A program made the translations under genes and the position numbers. From Nodosilinea sp. PGN35 (GTDB lineage Bacteria > Cyanobacteriota > Cyanobacteriia > Phormidesmidales > Phormidesmidaceae): a stretch of 64,000 nucleotides of DNA. The notes under the pieces were generated by a model. It was not told the DNA's origin and did no database searches. It was given only the letters and a program-made list of their open reading frames with translations. Within the stretch, counting starts at the first letter, position 1. Each line of letters opens with the position of its first letter. This document shows, one piece after another, positions 43,645-52,177 of this stretch. The DNA lies in contig NZ_JAQKQJ010000006.1 of assembly GCF_029109325.1 (NCBI RefSeq), positions 124,001 to 188,000 of the forward strand. The letters are read 5' to 3'.

Positions 43645-44943
43645 ATGCAGGGAAAGCTTGTCTTGCCGGTGGTCGGGCTCAGTTTGGTGGGGGTGATCGC
43701 CTCTACCTTTGTCGTAGTGCGCGAACAGACCCGCACCTACCGCCTGGTGCTGGCCTCGGGCGGCAGCACGGGCGAATACTACGCCTTTAGCCAGGCCCTG
43801 GCGACGGTGGTGGCCCGCAACCACCCCACCATCACCATTGAGGTGCTCGAGACCGACGGCTCCCTGCAAAATATGGATCTGCTCAAAACTGACCGGGCTC
43901 AGCTGGCTCTGGTACAGAGCGATACCCCAGTGCAGCCCCCGGTGCGGGCGGTGGCGAGGCTGTTTCCCGAGCTGTTTCACCTGCTGGCGCGGGCCGAGGC
44001 CGATATCGACAGCGTGGCAGACCTGCGGGGAAAACGGGTGGCGCTCATGCCCGAGGGCAGCGGTTCCTACGCGCTATTCTGGCCGCTGGTGCAGCACTAC
44101 GGCCTGACCGCCGACGCCATGACGCCCCTGCCCCTGCCCGTCGATCGGGCCCAGGCGGCCCTGGCGGGGGGGGAGGTCGATGCGCTGTTTCGGGTGATCA
44201 CGTTGGGCAACCCGGCGGTGGCCAACCTGCTGCAAACCGGCACAGTTCGGCTGGTGGCCATCGATCAGGTCGATGCCCTGCGGCTGTCGCTGCCCTACCT
44301 CGAAGCCCAGGTGATTCCCAAGGGCACCTACAACGGCGGGCAGCCAGTGCCCTCGACCGATTTGCCGGTGGTGGCGGTAAATGCTCTGCTGGTGGCCCAC
44401 GAAACCCTGCCCCCCAAGGTAGTGCATGCCCTGACCAGCACCCTGCACCAAAACCGCAATGAGCTAGTGGCGCTCTACCCTCGAGCCGCCATGATTCGTC
44501 TCGACACCTCCGGGGATTTGGGATTGCCCCTGCACCCCGGTGCCGAAGACTTTTACCGCCAGGGAGAGCCAGAATTTTTGGTGGAGTATGCCGAACCTAT
44601 GGCCCTGCTGCTGTCGGTGGCGGTACTGGGCATCTCGGGGCTGTGGCAGCTGCGATCGTGGCTGCTGGGCAAGCAAAAGAACCGGGCCGACACCTATAAC
44701 CTAGAAATTTTGGCGCTGATGGAGGCCATTGACCAGGCTCAAACCCTTGAGGAACTGGAGACGCTGCGAAAAACGCTGTTCGACATTCTCAAACGGGTGG
44801 TCACCGATCTCGATGTCGATCGCATCACCAGCGAGTCCTTTGAGTCGTTTACCTTTCCCTGGGAGATCGCCAACAAAGCCATCTATCACCAGGAAATGCG
44901 GCTGCGCAGCGGCGCAGATGCCGTTGACCAGCGCGGCAGCTAG
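43645..44943 (+). CDS. TAXI-family solute-binding protein with C-terminal extension
   Basis: A 432-residue membrane-anchored binding protein: N-terminal signal/anchor (KLVLPVVGLSLVGVIASTFV), then the TAXI/TRAP fold (LASGGSTGEYYAFSQALATVVA, the ligand-binding block), and a second membrane helix near residues 318-336 (PMALLLSVAVLGISGLWQL). A charged C-terminal tail (KQKNRADTYNLEILALMEA) follows. No TRAP permease gene lies nearby, so it may act as a sensor rather than a transporter part. Start ATG 43645 with AGGAG ahead. Substrate unknown; divergent from PBP2. Confidence 0.85.
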   Translation: MQGKLVLPVVGLSLVGVIASTFVVVREQTRTYRLVLASGGSTGEYYAFSQALATVVARNHPTITIEVLETDGSLQNMDLLKTDRAQLALVQSDTPVQPPVRAVARLFPELFHLLARAEADIDSVADLRGKRVALMPEGSGSYALFWPLVQHYGLTADAMTPLPLPVDRAQAALAGGEVDALFRVITLGNPAVANLLQTGTVRLVAIDQVDALRLSLPYLEAQVIPKGTYNGGQPVPSTDLPVVAVNALLVAHETLPPKVVHALTSTLHQNRNELVALYPRAAMIRLDTSGDLGLPLHPGAEDFYRQGEPEFLVEYAEPMALLLSVAVLGISGLWQLRSWLLGKQKNRADTYNLEILALMEAIDQAQTLEELETLRKTLFDILKRVVTDLDVDRITSESFESFTFPWEIANKAIYHQEMRLRSGADAVDQRGS

Positions 44944-44975
44944 AGAAGGCCGAGTTTCTCTGGGTGGAGTAGGGC

Positions 44976-47207
44976 TCAGTAGCCGGGGTAGAGAGCGCCG
45001 GTCACCAGCACCTCAGGGGCTGGGCCTGAGCGGTAGGGCAAACCCAGGGGCGATCGGGAGAGGATTTCGGGCTGGGGTTGAGCCGATACGATGGGAGCCT
45101 GAGGGATCGCCGCCTGCGGTTCTCCTCCCGGGGCGGCGGCGGGTTCTGGAGCCAGATCGGTGGACAGGGGAGCCGGGGGCGGGGGAGCAAGGGCGGGGGG
45201 AGCTACCGGCAGGGGCGCTGGCGGAGCCGCAGGCAGGGGGGCCGGAGCCAGATTCACCGGGGCGGGCGGTACCGCAGGGTTTTCTGGAGCCGGGGGCGAC
45301 GGCAGCGGCCTAGGGGTCACGGCCTCAGCCGGAGCCGCCTCGCCAGGGACAGTGTCAATGCGATCGGGCAGGGGCGACGGCAATCGGCGCAGGTCGGAGT
45401 TCACGGGCGCGGGGGCCAGGGGCAGGGCCTCTAAACCGGGGGCGGCAGCCTCGTCGAGGGGCTCGACCGCTGGGGTTTCAGCTGGGGCAGCCGCCTCGCT
45501 GGCAGCGGTTTCAGTCTGGGCGGCAGCGGCCCGCTGGAGGGCGCGCAGACGGGCCTGCTCGACGGCGGCAATTTCTCTCTGCCAGCCCGCGATCGCAGCT
45601 CTGGCCTCCCCGTAGAGGGCACGACCTGGCTTGATGCCGCTGGCTTCAACAATGGCCTGGGACAGCTGGCCCCGCTGGGCGAGCGATCGCGCCCGGTCGA
45701 GTAGGGGCCGGTCTTCCATCACCTGAATCTCGTTGTTCCAGATGTAGATCCAGCTTTGGGCTTCGCTGCGCAGGGCCCGGTGGAGGGCAATGCCGTTGGC
45801 AACCTGAATCGCCTCCCGCAGGCCATCAAAGGTCTTGGCGCTGGCCAATTCGTGAGCTTTGACCAGCTGGGGGCGGTCTTCAAGCCGCTCGATTTCCTGC
45901 CGCCAGTGGGCCACCATGGTCTGGGCCTGCACCCGGCGAGGATGGCCAAGGGGCACCTGGGCAGCCTGGCCAATAGCCGCACTGAGGGTCTCTTTGGTGC
46001 GTACCAGCCCTACGGCCTGGGCGGTTTGCAGGCGGGCCAGCTCACCCATGTGGCTGCGCCAGGTGGCCACGCTCGACTGGGCCTGGGGATAGTAAGGGCT
46101 GTCGGCGGGCAGGCGGTTGGCCAGCAGCATGGCCTGGTAGAGGGTCACCAGCTGGTCGGGGGAGGTACGCCAGGTGGTCAGACTTTTTTGGGCCATCTGG
46201 CGGGCCTGACTGATCCAGACTAGCTCCTGGGCGACTTTGGCACGGCTGGGGTTGAGGGCGGCGCTGCGGCCCAGGGCGATCGCGGTGTCGAGGTCTGAGG
46301 CGTACCACTTATCCTGGCCCAGCTTGAGCAGCAGATCGCTCCAGCGATCGAGGTAGGGCTGCACCTGCTGGCGAGCGTAGGTGCTCTCATCGATCTGGCT
46401 GGCGGTGCGCAGGGCGGCTGCGAGGCGATCGCTACCGCCAGGAACCGCCGTAGCCACGGCCTCGCTCAATAGCTCCTGCGCCCGCTTCTCTAGGCGAATC
46501 TGGCGCGATAGAGCCTGCACCTGCCCCACCCGCCAGTGAGAATTGTTCATCTGGCCCAGGGCCAGCACCTGCTGAGAGGCCGTGGCCCAATCTTTTTGCT
46601 GGAGGGCGGTTTGAGCGGTGGCCAGAATGGCTTCACCCTGATCCCACTCCCCTTGCCAGGTCTGCATGGTCTCCTGGGCGGTGGCAAACACAGGGCTGTC
46701 TGCCGGAATGTGGCCCACCAGCTCCTGGGCCTGCGCCATACTGCCGTTGCTGCGTAGCTCCTGCTCTGCGGCCTGGAGTACTACCCACGACCACTGCTCA
46801 ACGAGGGGCTGTACTTCGTAGTAGAGCGGGTGCTCCGCCGTCCAGCCGCCGGTCAGGTCGAGGGCCGTCAGCACAGCGGTCAGATCGCCCGACTCAGCCG
46901 CCACCTGGGCACAGAAAAGCTGGGCGCGATCGGTGGTCACCGACGCCGGGTTGTCGCAGTTGGCGGTGGGGGGCAGGTTGATCAGCCACAGGAACGCGCC
47001 AACGGCAGCACCGCTGGCCGTAAAGCAGCTCAGCAGCGAAATCAGCAGCAGTCGCCAGGACTGGTTGCCGCCCTGGGGTCTGGGCACCAGCACCTCAGAC
47101 AGCGCCAGGGCCGCATCGTCTCCGTCGATCATGAGACTGAAATCTTTGGCAACCCCTTCAGCCAGAGATTCGCCCTGCTGGGGGCCAGACTGCTGTTGGC
47201 TCAGCAT
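44976..47207 (-). CDS. Large cyanobacterial membrane protein with helical repeats and Pro/Ala tail
   Basis: A 743-residue protein. One membrane helix (about 56-75, LLLISLLSCFTASGAAVGAFLW) follows a polar cytoplasmic start. The long central part is a series of helix pairs resembling a TPR/coiled-coil scaffold (VQALSRQIRLEKRAQELLSEAV; ARSLAQRGQLSQAIVEAS). The last 180 residues are proline- and alanine-rich (APAPLPAAPPAPLP) and end in LVTGALYPGY-like. Such proteins are annotated loosely as chromosome-segregation ATPase-like in cyanobacteria, but no ATPase motif is visible. Function unknown. Confidence 0.75.
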   Translation of the reverse strand: MLSQQQSGPQQGESLAEGVAKDFSLMIDGDDAALALSEVLVPRPQGGNQSWRLLLISLLSCFTASGAAVGAFLWLINLPPTANCDNPASVTTDRAQLFCAQVAAESGDLTAVLTALDLTGGWTAEHPLYYEVQPLVEQWSWVVLQAAEQELRSNGSMAQAQELVGHIPADSPVFATAQETMQTWQGEWDQGEAILATAQTALQQKDWATASQQVLALGQMNNSHWRVGQVQALSRQIRLEKRAQELLSEAVATAVPGGSDRLAAALRTASQIDESTYARQQVQPYLDRWSDLLLKLGQDKWYASDLDTAIALGRSAALNPSRAKVAQELVWISQARQMAQKSLTTWRTSPDQLVTLYQAMLLANRLPADSPYYPQAQSSVATWRSHMGELARLQTAQAVGLVRTKETLSAAIGQAAQVPLGHPRRVQAQTMVAHWRQEIERLEDRPQLVKAHELASAKTFDGLREAIQVANGIALHRALRSEAQSWIYIWNNEIQVMEDRPLLDRARSLAQRGQLSQAIVEASGIKPGRALYGEARAAIAGWQREIAAVEQARLRALQRAAAAQTETAASEAAAPAETPAVEPLDEAAAPGLEALPLAPAPVNSDLRRLPSPLPDRIDTVPGEAAPAEAVTPRPLPSPPAPENPAVPPAPVNLAPAPLPAAPPAPLPVAPPALAPPPPAPLSTDLAPEPAAAPGGEPQAAIPQAPIVSAQPQPEILSRSPLGLPYRSGPAPEVLVTGALYPGY

Positions 47208-47427
47208 ATACCCGTAAGCTCCCGCGCAACCACCTCCCTAACTCTACCTAGAATCCCCAGGAGACGGAAAGCCTTGATTACGATTTCTTAGCGCTGGCGG
47301 GAAAATTGCCCCGGTTTGTCTTCAAACCCTGAAATAAACCTCGTCTCAAGTCAGCCGTAGGGTTTTCTTTTCGAGGGAAACTACAGTCCCGCGCCGAACT
47401 CGCCCCGGCTGGCCTGAGTACGGCCCC

Positions 47428-47643
47428 CTAATCCGCCAGCGTCCACCAGCCCAAGCTAGGGCCAATGAACCGGAGCGTGATCCAGAAGGCAATGACCACC
47501 ACGATCGCCCCCCAGGTGCCCCGGCCAGTCCACTTCATAAACTGCTGCGACTGCTCTTTGGTGATGGGCAGCCAGGGCAAAATTGGCTCTGACTGACCGT
47601 ACTTTTCGCCCAGCTGCTCTTTGCGTCGTTTTGATTCGCCCAT
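47428..47643 (-). CDS. DUF2839 family small membrane protein
   Basis: A 71-residue protein beginning MGESKRRKEQLGEKYGQSEP, then LPWLPITKEQSQQFMKWTG, typical of DUF2839, and one membrane helix (about 44-63). Known from cyanobacteria and plastid-bearing organisms; no function. Starts at ATG 47643, in the minus direction, and is separated from the large membrane protein by about 220 bases in which no gene is seen. Confidence 0.85.
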   Translation of the reverse strand: MGESKRRKEQLGEKYGQSEPILPWLPITKEQSQQFMKWTGRGTWGAIVVVIAFWITLRFIGPSLGWWTLAD

Positions 47644-47712
47644 GGGTCTACCCTGCCAGATTTTACCTGTTACGTTACTACCTGTTGCGTCACCAGATGG
47701 CTGCGATCGCGC

Positions 47713-47845
47713 TAGTGTTCAGTCAAAAAAATAACGACGGGAAATGGGACTTAGGGAAAACGGTTCACGGTCAGCGGTTTAAGGCGAGCCGTGAACCGTT
47801 GACCATAGACCGTCCACCCGCCACATTTAACTTGACTGCCTCCTA
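47713..47845 (-). mobile_element. MITE-like element, copy B (inverted copy of the one at 14634)
   Basis: 133 bp between CTAG at 47712-47715 and CTAG at 47843-47846. Its complement matches copy A at 14634-14773 along most of its length: TCAGTCAAGTTAAATG at one end, TTCACGGCTCGCCTTAAACC in the middle and TTTTTTTGACTGA at the other. The two copies differ by small gaps (133 against 140 bp). Together with copy A this establishes a repeat family in this genome. Confidence 0.8.
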
Positions 47846-47915
47846 GGCATCGCTTTCTTCTGACTGATGACTTAATTATGACGATAGCGAATGGGGGACA
47901 CCACAGAAACCCCAG

Positions 47916-49448
47916 CTAGGGAGCCCAGGGGGTGGGCAGCGATCGCGAGCAGGCCGCCGGGCTCAGCGCCTCTAAGATTTGTGCCCCGTAGCTGCGGTAG
48001 TGAACGCGGCTGTCGAGCAGGGCCACGGTGCCCCCGTGCAGCCGCGAGGGAGCCACAGCCCGCTGCAGCTCTGTCACCGCCCTAGGGAAGAGGTACAGCC
48101 GAAACCAGTCCTGCCGCCGCCGCTTGTGGTAGGCTACGCGCCCCGCCACCATCGGGTTCTCTAGGGAAGGCAACGGCAGGGTGGCGATAATCAGCAGCGC
48201 CGGGGGCGGCAGCACCCCCTGGTGTTGCCGCCAAAAAGACCAGCCGCTCACCAAAATGCCGTTGTCGTCAATGGCGGCGTTTTCCACCTGCACCCGTGAG
48301 CCAAACTCCCCGGCCAGCATCGCCCCCAGCTGCCCCTTGAGGGGCAAATCATCCAGCAAAATGACCGCAGGCCCAGGGGTCTGGGGGTGACCGCCGCTCA
48401 GCAGACGGCGAATTTCTTGGTGCAGCACCCCCTGAAACTGCGGAGTGTTGGGCAGGGGCAGGTGAGTGGGCAGATAGAGCTGAATGGCGTCGTGCTGCCG
48501 GTTGGGTGTGAACTGAAGGCAGGTGAGATCGCCTAGCCCCAGCCGCTGGCGAAAATTGTCGGCATCGGCGTCGGGGTCGAGGGCTGCCCCAATCAGCACC
48601 ACCGGCTGGCGGGGCCACACCGGAGCCATGGCGGTGGCCAGCTCCACCGGGGCGCAGTGCAGCGCCATTTGGCCGCGATCGCGATCGACTGAGAACCACA
48701 GCAGGTGGTCAGGCGGGCTAAACCGCTGCCAGAACTTCGCCCACCGGGTTGGCATCGGCCCCTCCGCCTGGGGCCCAGCGGCGCGGCTGGCGGTCAGCAC
48801 TTCATACAGCCGCTGCAGCTGCTGACCATCGCCCTCGTCGAGCAAATAGCGGTGGTAGGGGTTGGCCGGGCGCTGAAAGGCCGCATGGGTTAGGGCTACG
48901 TGGGTGTCTTGAATGAGGCCCTGGTGGTCGGGGTAGGCCAGGGCCAGGTGAGCCCAGTCGAGGGGAGCAAGGTCGGCGGTGAGCTGCTGGTGCAGCCACA
49001 GCTCGAGGTTATCGGCATCGTCGATCAGCGTGGGAATGCCGTCAGGGAACTGGCTGCCTCCCGCCAGGCGATCGCCCAGCCAGGCCTCGGGCGTGGTGAC
49101 GAACAGGCCGTCAAACCCGTTGCCCGGCCAGCGATCGCCCCGCTGCACCGGCTTGCGCAGCCGCAGCTTTTCTTGCAGGCGAGGAATATCTGCCATCAGC
49201 ACCCGCTGGGCCGTGGGCTCGGGGGCCACCACCACCCCTGGCCCAGGCCACATCATCAACGCAACCAGATAGCTGAGGCGATACTCGCCCTGGTAGGCCG
49301 ATAGACCGCCCACCTGCATCAGAGCACTGCGCCGCAGCCGCAGCGCCCGCGCCACAAGCCGCGCCAGAGTTAGGTGATGGGGCCAGCTGGGCTCTCCCCA
49401 TTCCCGCAGCAGCGCGCGCAGTTGTTGGTGTACTTGGGCCTCAATCAC
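47916..49448 (-). CDS. DinG/XPD-like helicase relative with degenerate ATPase motifs
   Basis: A 510-residue protein related in its C-terminal part to DinG-type helicases: LPLPSLENPMVAGRV, then TELQRAVAPSRLHGGTVALLDSRVHYRSYG, where the motif VI arginines are altered. The N-terminal part has no Walker A loop where one is expected (RSALMQVGGLSAYQGE instead of GxGxGKT) and the DEAH box is replaced by LIDDADNLE. It is therefore probably not an active ATPase helicase; a structural or nucleic-acid-binding role is inferred. Cyanobacterial relatives are known as ATP-dependent helicase-like proteins. Confidence 0.7.
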   Translation of the reverse strand: MIEAQVHQQLRALLREWGEPSWPHHLTLARLVARALRLRRSALMQVGGLSAYQGEYRLSYLVALMMWPGPGVVVAPEPTAQRVLMADIPRLQEKLRLRKPVQRGDRWPGNGFDGLFVTTPEAWLGDRLAGGSQFPDGIPTLIDDADNLELWLHQQLTADLAPLDWAHLALAYPDHQGLIQDTHVALTHAAFQRPANPYHRYLLDEGDGQQLQRLYEVLTASRAAGPQAEGPMPTRWAKFWQRFSPPDHLLWFSVDRDRGQMALHCAPVELATAMAPVWPRQPVVLIGAALDPDADADNFRQRLGLGDLTCLQFTPNRQHDAIQLYLPTHLPLPNTPQFQGVLHQEIRRLLSGGHPQTPGPAVILLDDLPLKGQLGAMLAGEFGSRVQVENAAIDDNGILVSGWSFWRQHQGVLPPPALLIIATLPLPSLENPMVAGRVAYHKRRRQDWFRLYLFPRAVTELQRAVAPSRLHGGTVALLDSRVHYRSYGAQILEALSPAACSRSLPTPWAP

Positions 49449-49623
49449 GGGGGAAACGCCGCTGCCTTCAGAAAAATCAATGGAACCGTTGACGTCCTGA
49501 GCAGGCGGAGGGTTGCCTGCTCAGGTACAGGCGTCCATTGTCGCATAGATGCCTGGGCGGGGGCTTCTGGGTATCCCCCACCGATATGCTGATAGGGTTC
49601 GCGGTGGGTAAGGAGTTACGGCT

Positions 49624-50478
49624 ATGGAACGCATTGCCATTGTTGGCCTGGGCTTAATCGGCGGCTCGCTGGGGCTCGATCTGACCCGGTACGGTCATCC
49701 GGTCGTGGGCATTGCCCGGCGAGCAGAAACGGCTGAAGAGGCTCTGGCGATGGGAGCCGTCACCGAGGCCGGGACTGAGCTGGCGCTGGTGACAGGGGCC
49801 GATGTGGTGTTTATCTGTACCCCGATTGATGCTGTGGTGGCGACGGCGGCAGCGATCGCTCCCTACCTATCCACAGGAGCAGTAATGACCGATGTAGCCT
49901 CGGTGAAGGGAGAGCTGGTGCCCAGCTTAGAGGCGCTGTGGCCCGGCTTTGTGGGCGGTCACCCCATGGCGGGCAAGGCCGAGGCGGGGCTGGCGGTGGC
50001 CGAGGCCGGGCTGTTTCAGGGCCGTCCCTACGTGCTCACACCGACAGAACGGACAGTACCAGAGGCGCTGGAGCGGGTGAGGGCGATCGCCGCCTCCCTC
50101 GGAGCCAACCTCTGCCAGTGCCACCCCGACCAGCACGATCGCGCCGTCGCCTGGATCTCGCACCTGCCAGTGATGGTCAGCAGCAGCCTGATTCTCGCCT
50201 GCCAGGGAGAATCTGACCCCGCCATTCTGGCGCTGGCTCAAACCTTAGCCAGCTCCGGCTTTCAAGACACCAGCCGGGTGGGCGGCGGCGTGCCGGAGCT
50301 GGGCACCCTCATGGCTCGCCACAACCGCACGGCACTGCTAGATGCCCTGACCCAGTACCAGCACCAGCTAGAACAGCTCAAAACCCTGATTGCTACCGAA
50401 GATTGGGACGCTGTACACACTACCCTAACCCATTCCCAAACCGCCCGATCTGTCTATCTCCATCACAGACAGAGATAA
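49624..50478 (+). CDS. tyrA: Prephenate/arogenate dehydrogenase
   Basis: NAD(P)-dependent dehydrogenase for tyrosine synthesis, 284 residues. The Rossmann loop GLGLIGGSLGLDL (residues 7-19) opens the N-terminal domain; HPMAGKAEAG with the active-site histidine and the helical C-terminal half (SHLPVMVSSSLILACQGE) complete it. In cyanobacteria the enzyme usually prefers arogenate and NADP; the cofactor acidic residue is not decisive here. No ACT or fused chorismate mutase domain. Start ATG 49624 with AGGAG ahead. Confidence 0.92.
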   Translation: MERIAIVGLGLIGGSLGLDLTRYGHPVVGIARRAETAEEALAMGAVTEAGTELALVTGADVVFICTPIDAVVATAAAIAPYLSTGAVMTDVASVKGELVPSLEALWPGFVGGHPMAGKAEAGLAVAEAGLFQGRPYVLTPTERTVPEALERVRAIAASLGANLCQCHPDQHDRAVAWISHLPVMVSSSLILACQGESDPAILALAQTLASSGFQDTSRVGGGVPELGTLMARHNRTALLDALTQYQHQLEQLKTLIATEDWDAVHTTLTHSQTARSVYLHHRQR

Positions 50479-50650
50479 GCTACGGCTGCTTAAAAAATCG
50501 CACAGCGGTGCCATACTTCAATTGTTTCAATAAGGGTCGTGAAGGCAGGCGATTTAATTTGGCGAGGATCATAGTTAACCTTCCTCCTCAACATGCATAG
50601 CTTCCATAAACCACGACGCTGGGGTTAATTACTAATTACCAGCATCTCAA

Positions 50651-52177
50651 TCAATCAGAGAGTGTTGCAGTCTGCTGTACTTGCTCAAGCCAGGCTTGTG
50701 AGGTAGCAGCGTCTTGGGAACCAATGCGTTGCAAAATTTCTAAAGCAAGGTGGAAGAGTGTGATTGCCTCTTTTGCATTGCCCTGCTGACCTTTGATTTT
50801 GGCGATTTCATTAAGAGTGACGGCTTTGCCGTGAGCATTGCCGATGCGTTCAAAAATTTCTAAGGACTGGTGAAAGAGCAAGATCGCCTCTTCTACATTG
50901 TTTTGCTGAGCTTTAATTCTAGCAATTTCATGAAGAGTAGCGGCTTTGCCCAGTGCGTCACCAATATATTCTTTGATGTTTAAGGATTGATTGAAGAGCG
51001 CGATCGCCTCCTCTATATTATTTTGCAAAGCTTTGATTTTAGCGATTTCGTGTAGTGTGGCCGCTTGACCCTGGGCATCACCAATACGCTCTTCGATTTT
51101 TAAGGACTGCTGGAAGAGCCAGATTGCCTCCTCAATCTGATCTTGCTGAGCTTTAATACTTCCTAAATAGCAATACGAAGTAGCTTTAAGAATGGGAGAA
51201 ACATCATTATTTAAAGCTAGGGCTGTGCCCAATCTCTGTTCAGCTTTAGCTGTATTTCCTAACACAACGTCTAGGTGCCCGCGCCAGATCAGGTATTTAA
51301 TGTAAATCGCCAGATCGCTCTTAGCTTCCAATTGCCACCCTGGCTTTTCAAAAATCTGAGCGATAGGTTCTAGAACCGCTTGAGCTTTTAGAAATTCTCC
51401 AGAAGAGATGTGAACAATTCCCAATTCTACTAATGCTTGGGCGGCAATTCGCAGATCAGCTTTACTGCGATTGGCGGCTAGGGGATCAAATTCTTGGGCC
51501 AGTTTTTCGAGTAACCGGATGCGTTCTTGCTTTTCTAGTTGGCTGGCATTACCCAACATTTTTTGAGCATGGAGCGCGTAGATCGACGCCTCATCCTGGC
51601 TGTCGTGACTGGCCAGAAGGCGAAACACCCCCGATTTCCAGCTCCAGAAGTCGGGAGCGAATTTAATTACTCGGTTGATGGCGTAGCTGGGCAAGCAAAA
51701 CAGCACTGGGTAGGGCACCGAGTCAGCCAGGGCATCGCGCACAAAGTTGAGGTCTTGCAGCACGGGGGGGTAGTCGCCAAACAGGCCAATCGAATTCTCT
51801 AGCCCCTTCACCAAAATCACCCGTTTGGGAGTCATTAGGGCTGAGATCGACTGAGGAAGCTGGTCGATCCGTTGTTTTAGCGCGTCTTGTAAGTAAGTCA
51901 GATTGGGATCTGAGAAGTCAAACACTTGAAAATCTACCAAGCGACACTCAGGGCGTTTTTTTAGCACCTTGAGCAAGTCATCAAGGTCTTCAGGAAAGCT
52001 AATTTCCACAAAGCCGAGAGTAAAGCCCTTGGCAAAGTCAATAAATCGGGCTAGTCGGGCAATAGTTCCTTCATTCTGAGCTTCCCACGGAGAAATAACC
52101 TGCTCCGCAAGAGATGGCGGCGGGGTTGGCGATGACTCGGGGGGCTGGCTACGCCCGAAGAGCTTCTTGAAAGGCAT
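50651..52177 (-). CDS. Tetratricopeptide-repeat protein with unknown N-terminal domain
   Basis: A 508-residue protein. The first part (about 1-200) has a globular alpha/beta look (TPKRVILVKGLENSIGLFGDYPP), similar in style to a nucleotide-binding or receptor-like domain. The second half holds about five TPR repeats of 40 residues, e.g. EEAIALFNQSLNIKEYIGDA and EEAILLFHQSLEIFERIGNA, that differ little from each other and point to recent tandem growth. Its start overlaps the end of the ATPase gene by 29 bases (52149-52177), implying translational coupling. Role unknown. Confidence 0.78.
   Translation of the reverse strand: MPFKKLFGRSQPPESSPTPPPSLAEQVISPWEAQNEGTIARLARFIDFAKGFTLGFVEISFPEDLDDLLKVLKKRPECRLVDFQVFDFSDPNLTYLQDALKQRIDQLPQSISALMTPKRVILVKGLENSIGLFGDYPPVLQDLNFVRDALADSVPYPVLFCLPSYAINRVIKFAPDFWSWKSGVFRLLASHDSQDEASIYALHAQKMLGNASQLEKQERIRLLEKLAQEFDPLAANRSKADLRIAAQALVELGIVHISSGEFLKAQAVLEPIAQIFEKPGWQLEAKSDLAIYIKYLIWRGHLDVVLGNTAKAEQRLGTALALNNDVSPILKATSYCYLGSIKAQQDQIEEAIWLFQQSLKIEERIGDAQGQAATLHEIAKIKALQNNIEEAIALFNQSLNIKEYIGDALGKAATLHEIARIKAQQNNVEEAILLFHQSLEIFERIGNAHGKAVTLNEIAKIKGQQGNAKEAITLFHLALEILQRIGSQDAATSQAWLEQVQQTATLSD

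Noticed and set aside
47428..47643. A ribosomal protein, because of the basic start
   Set aside because: The sequence order fits DUF2839 with a membrane helix.
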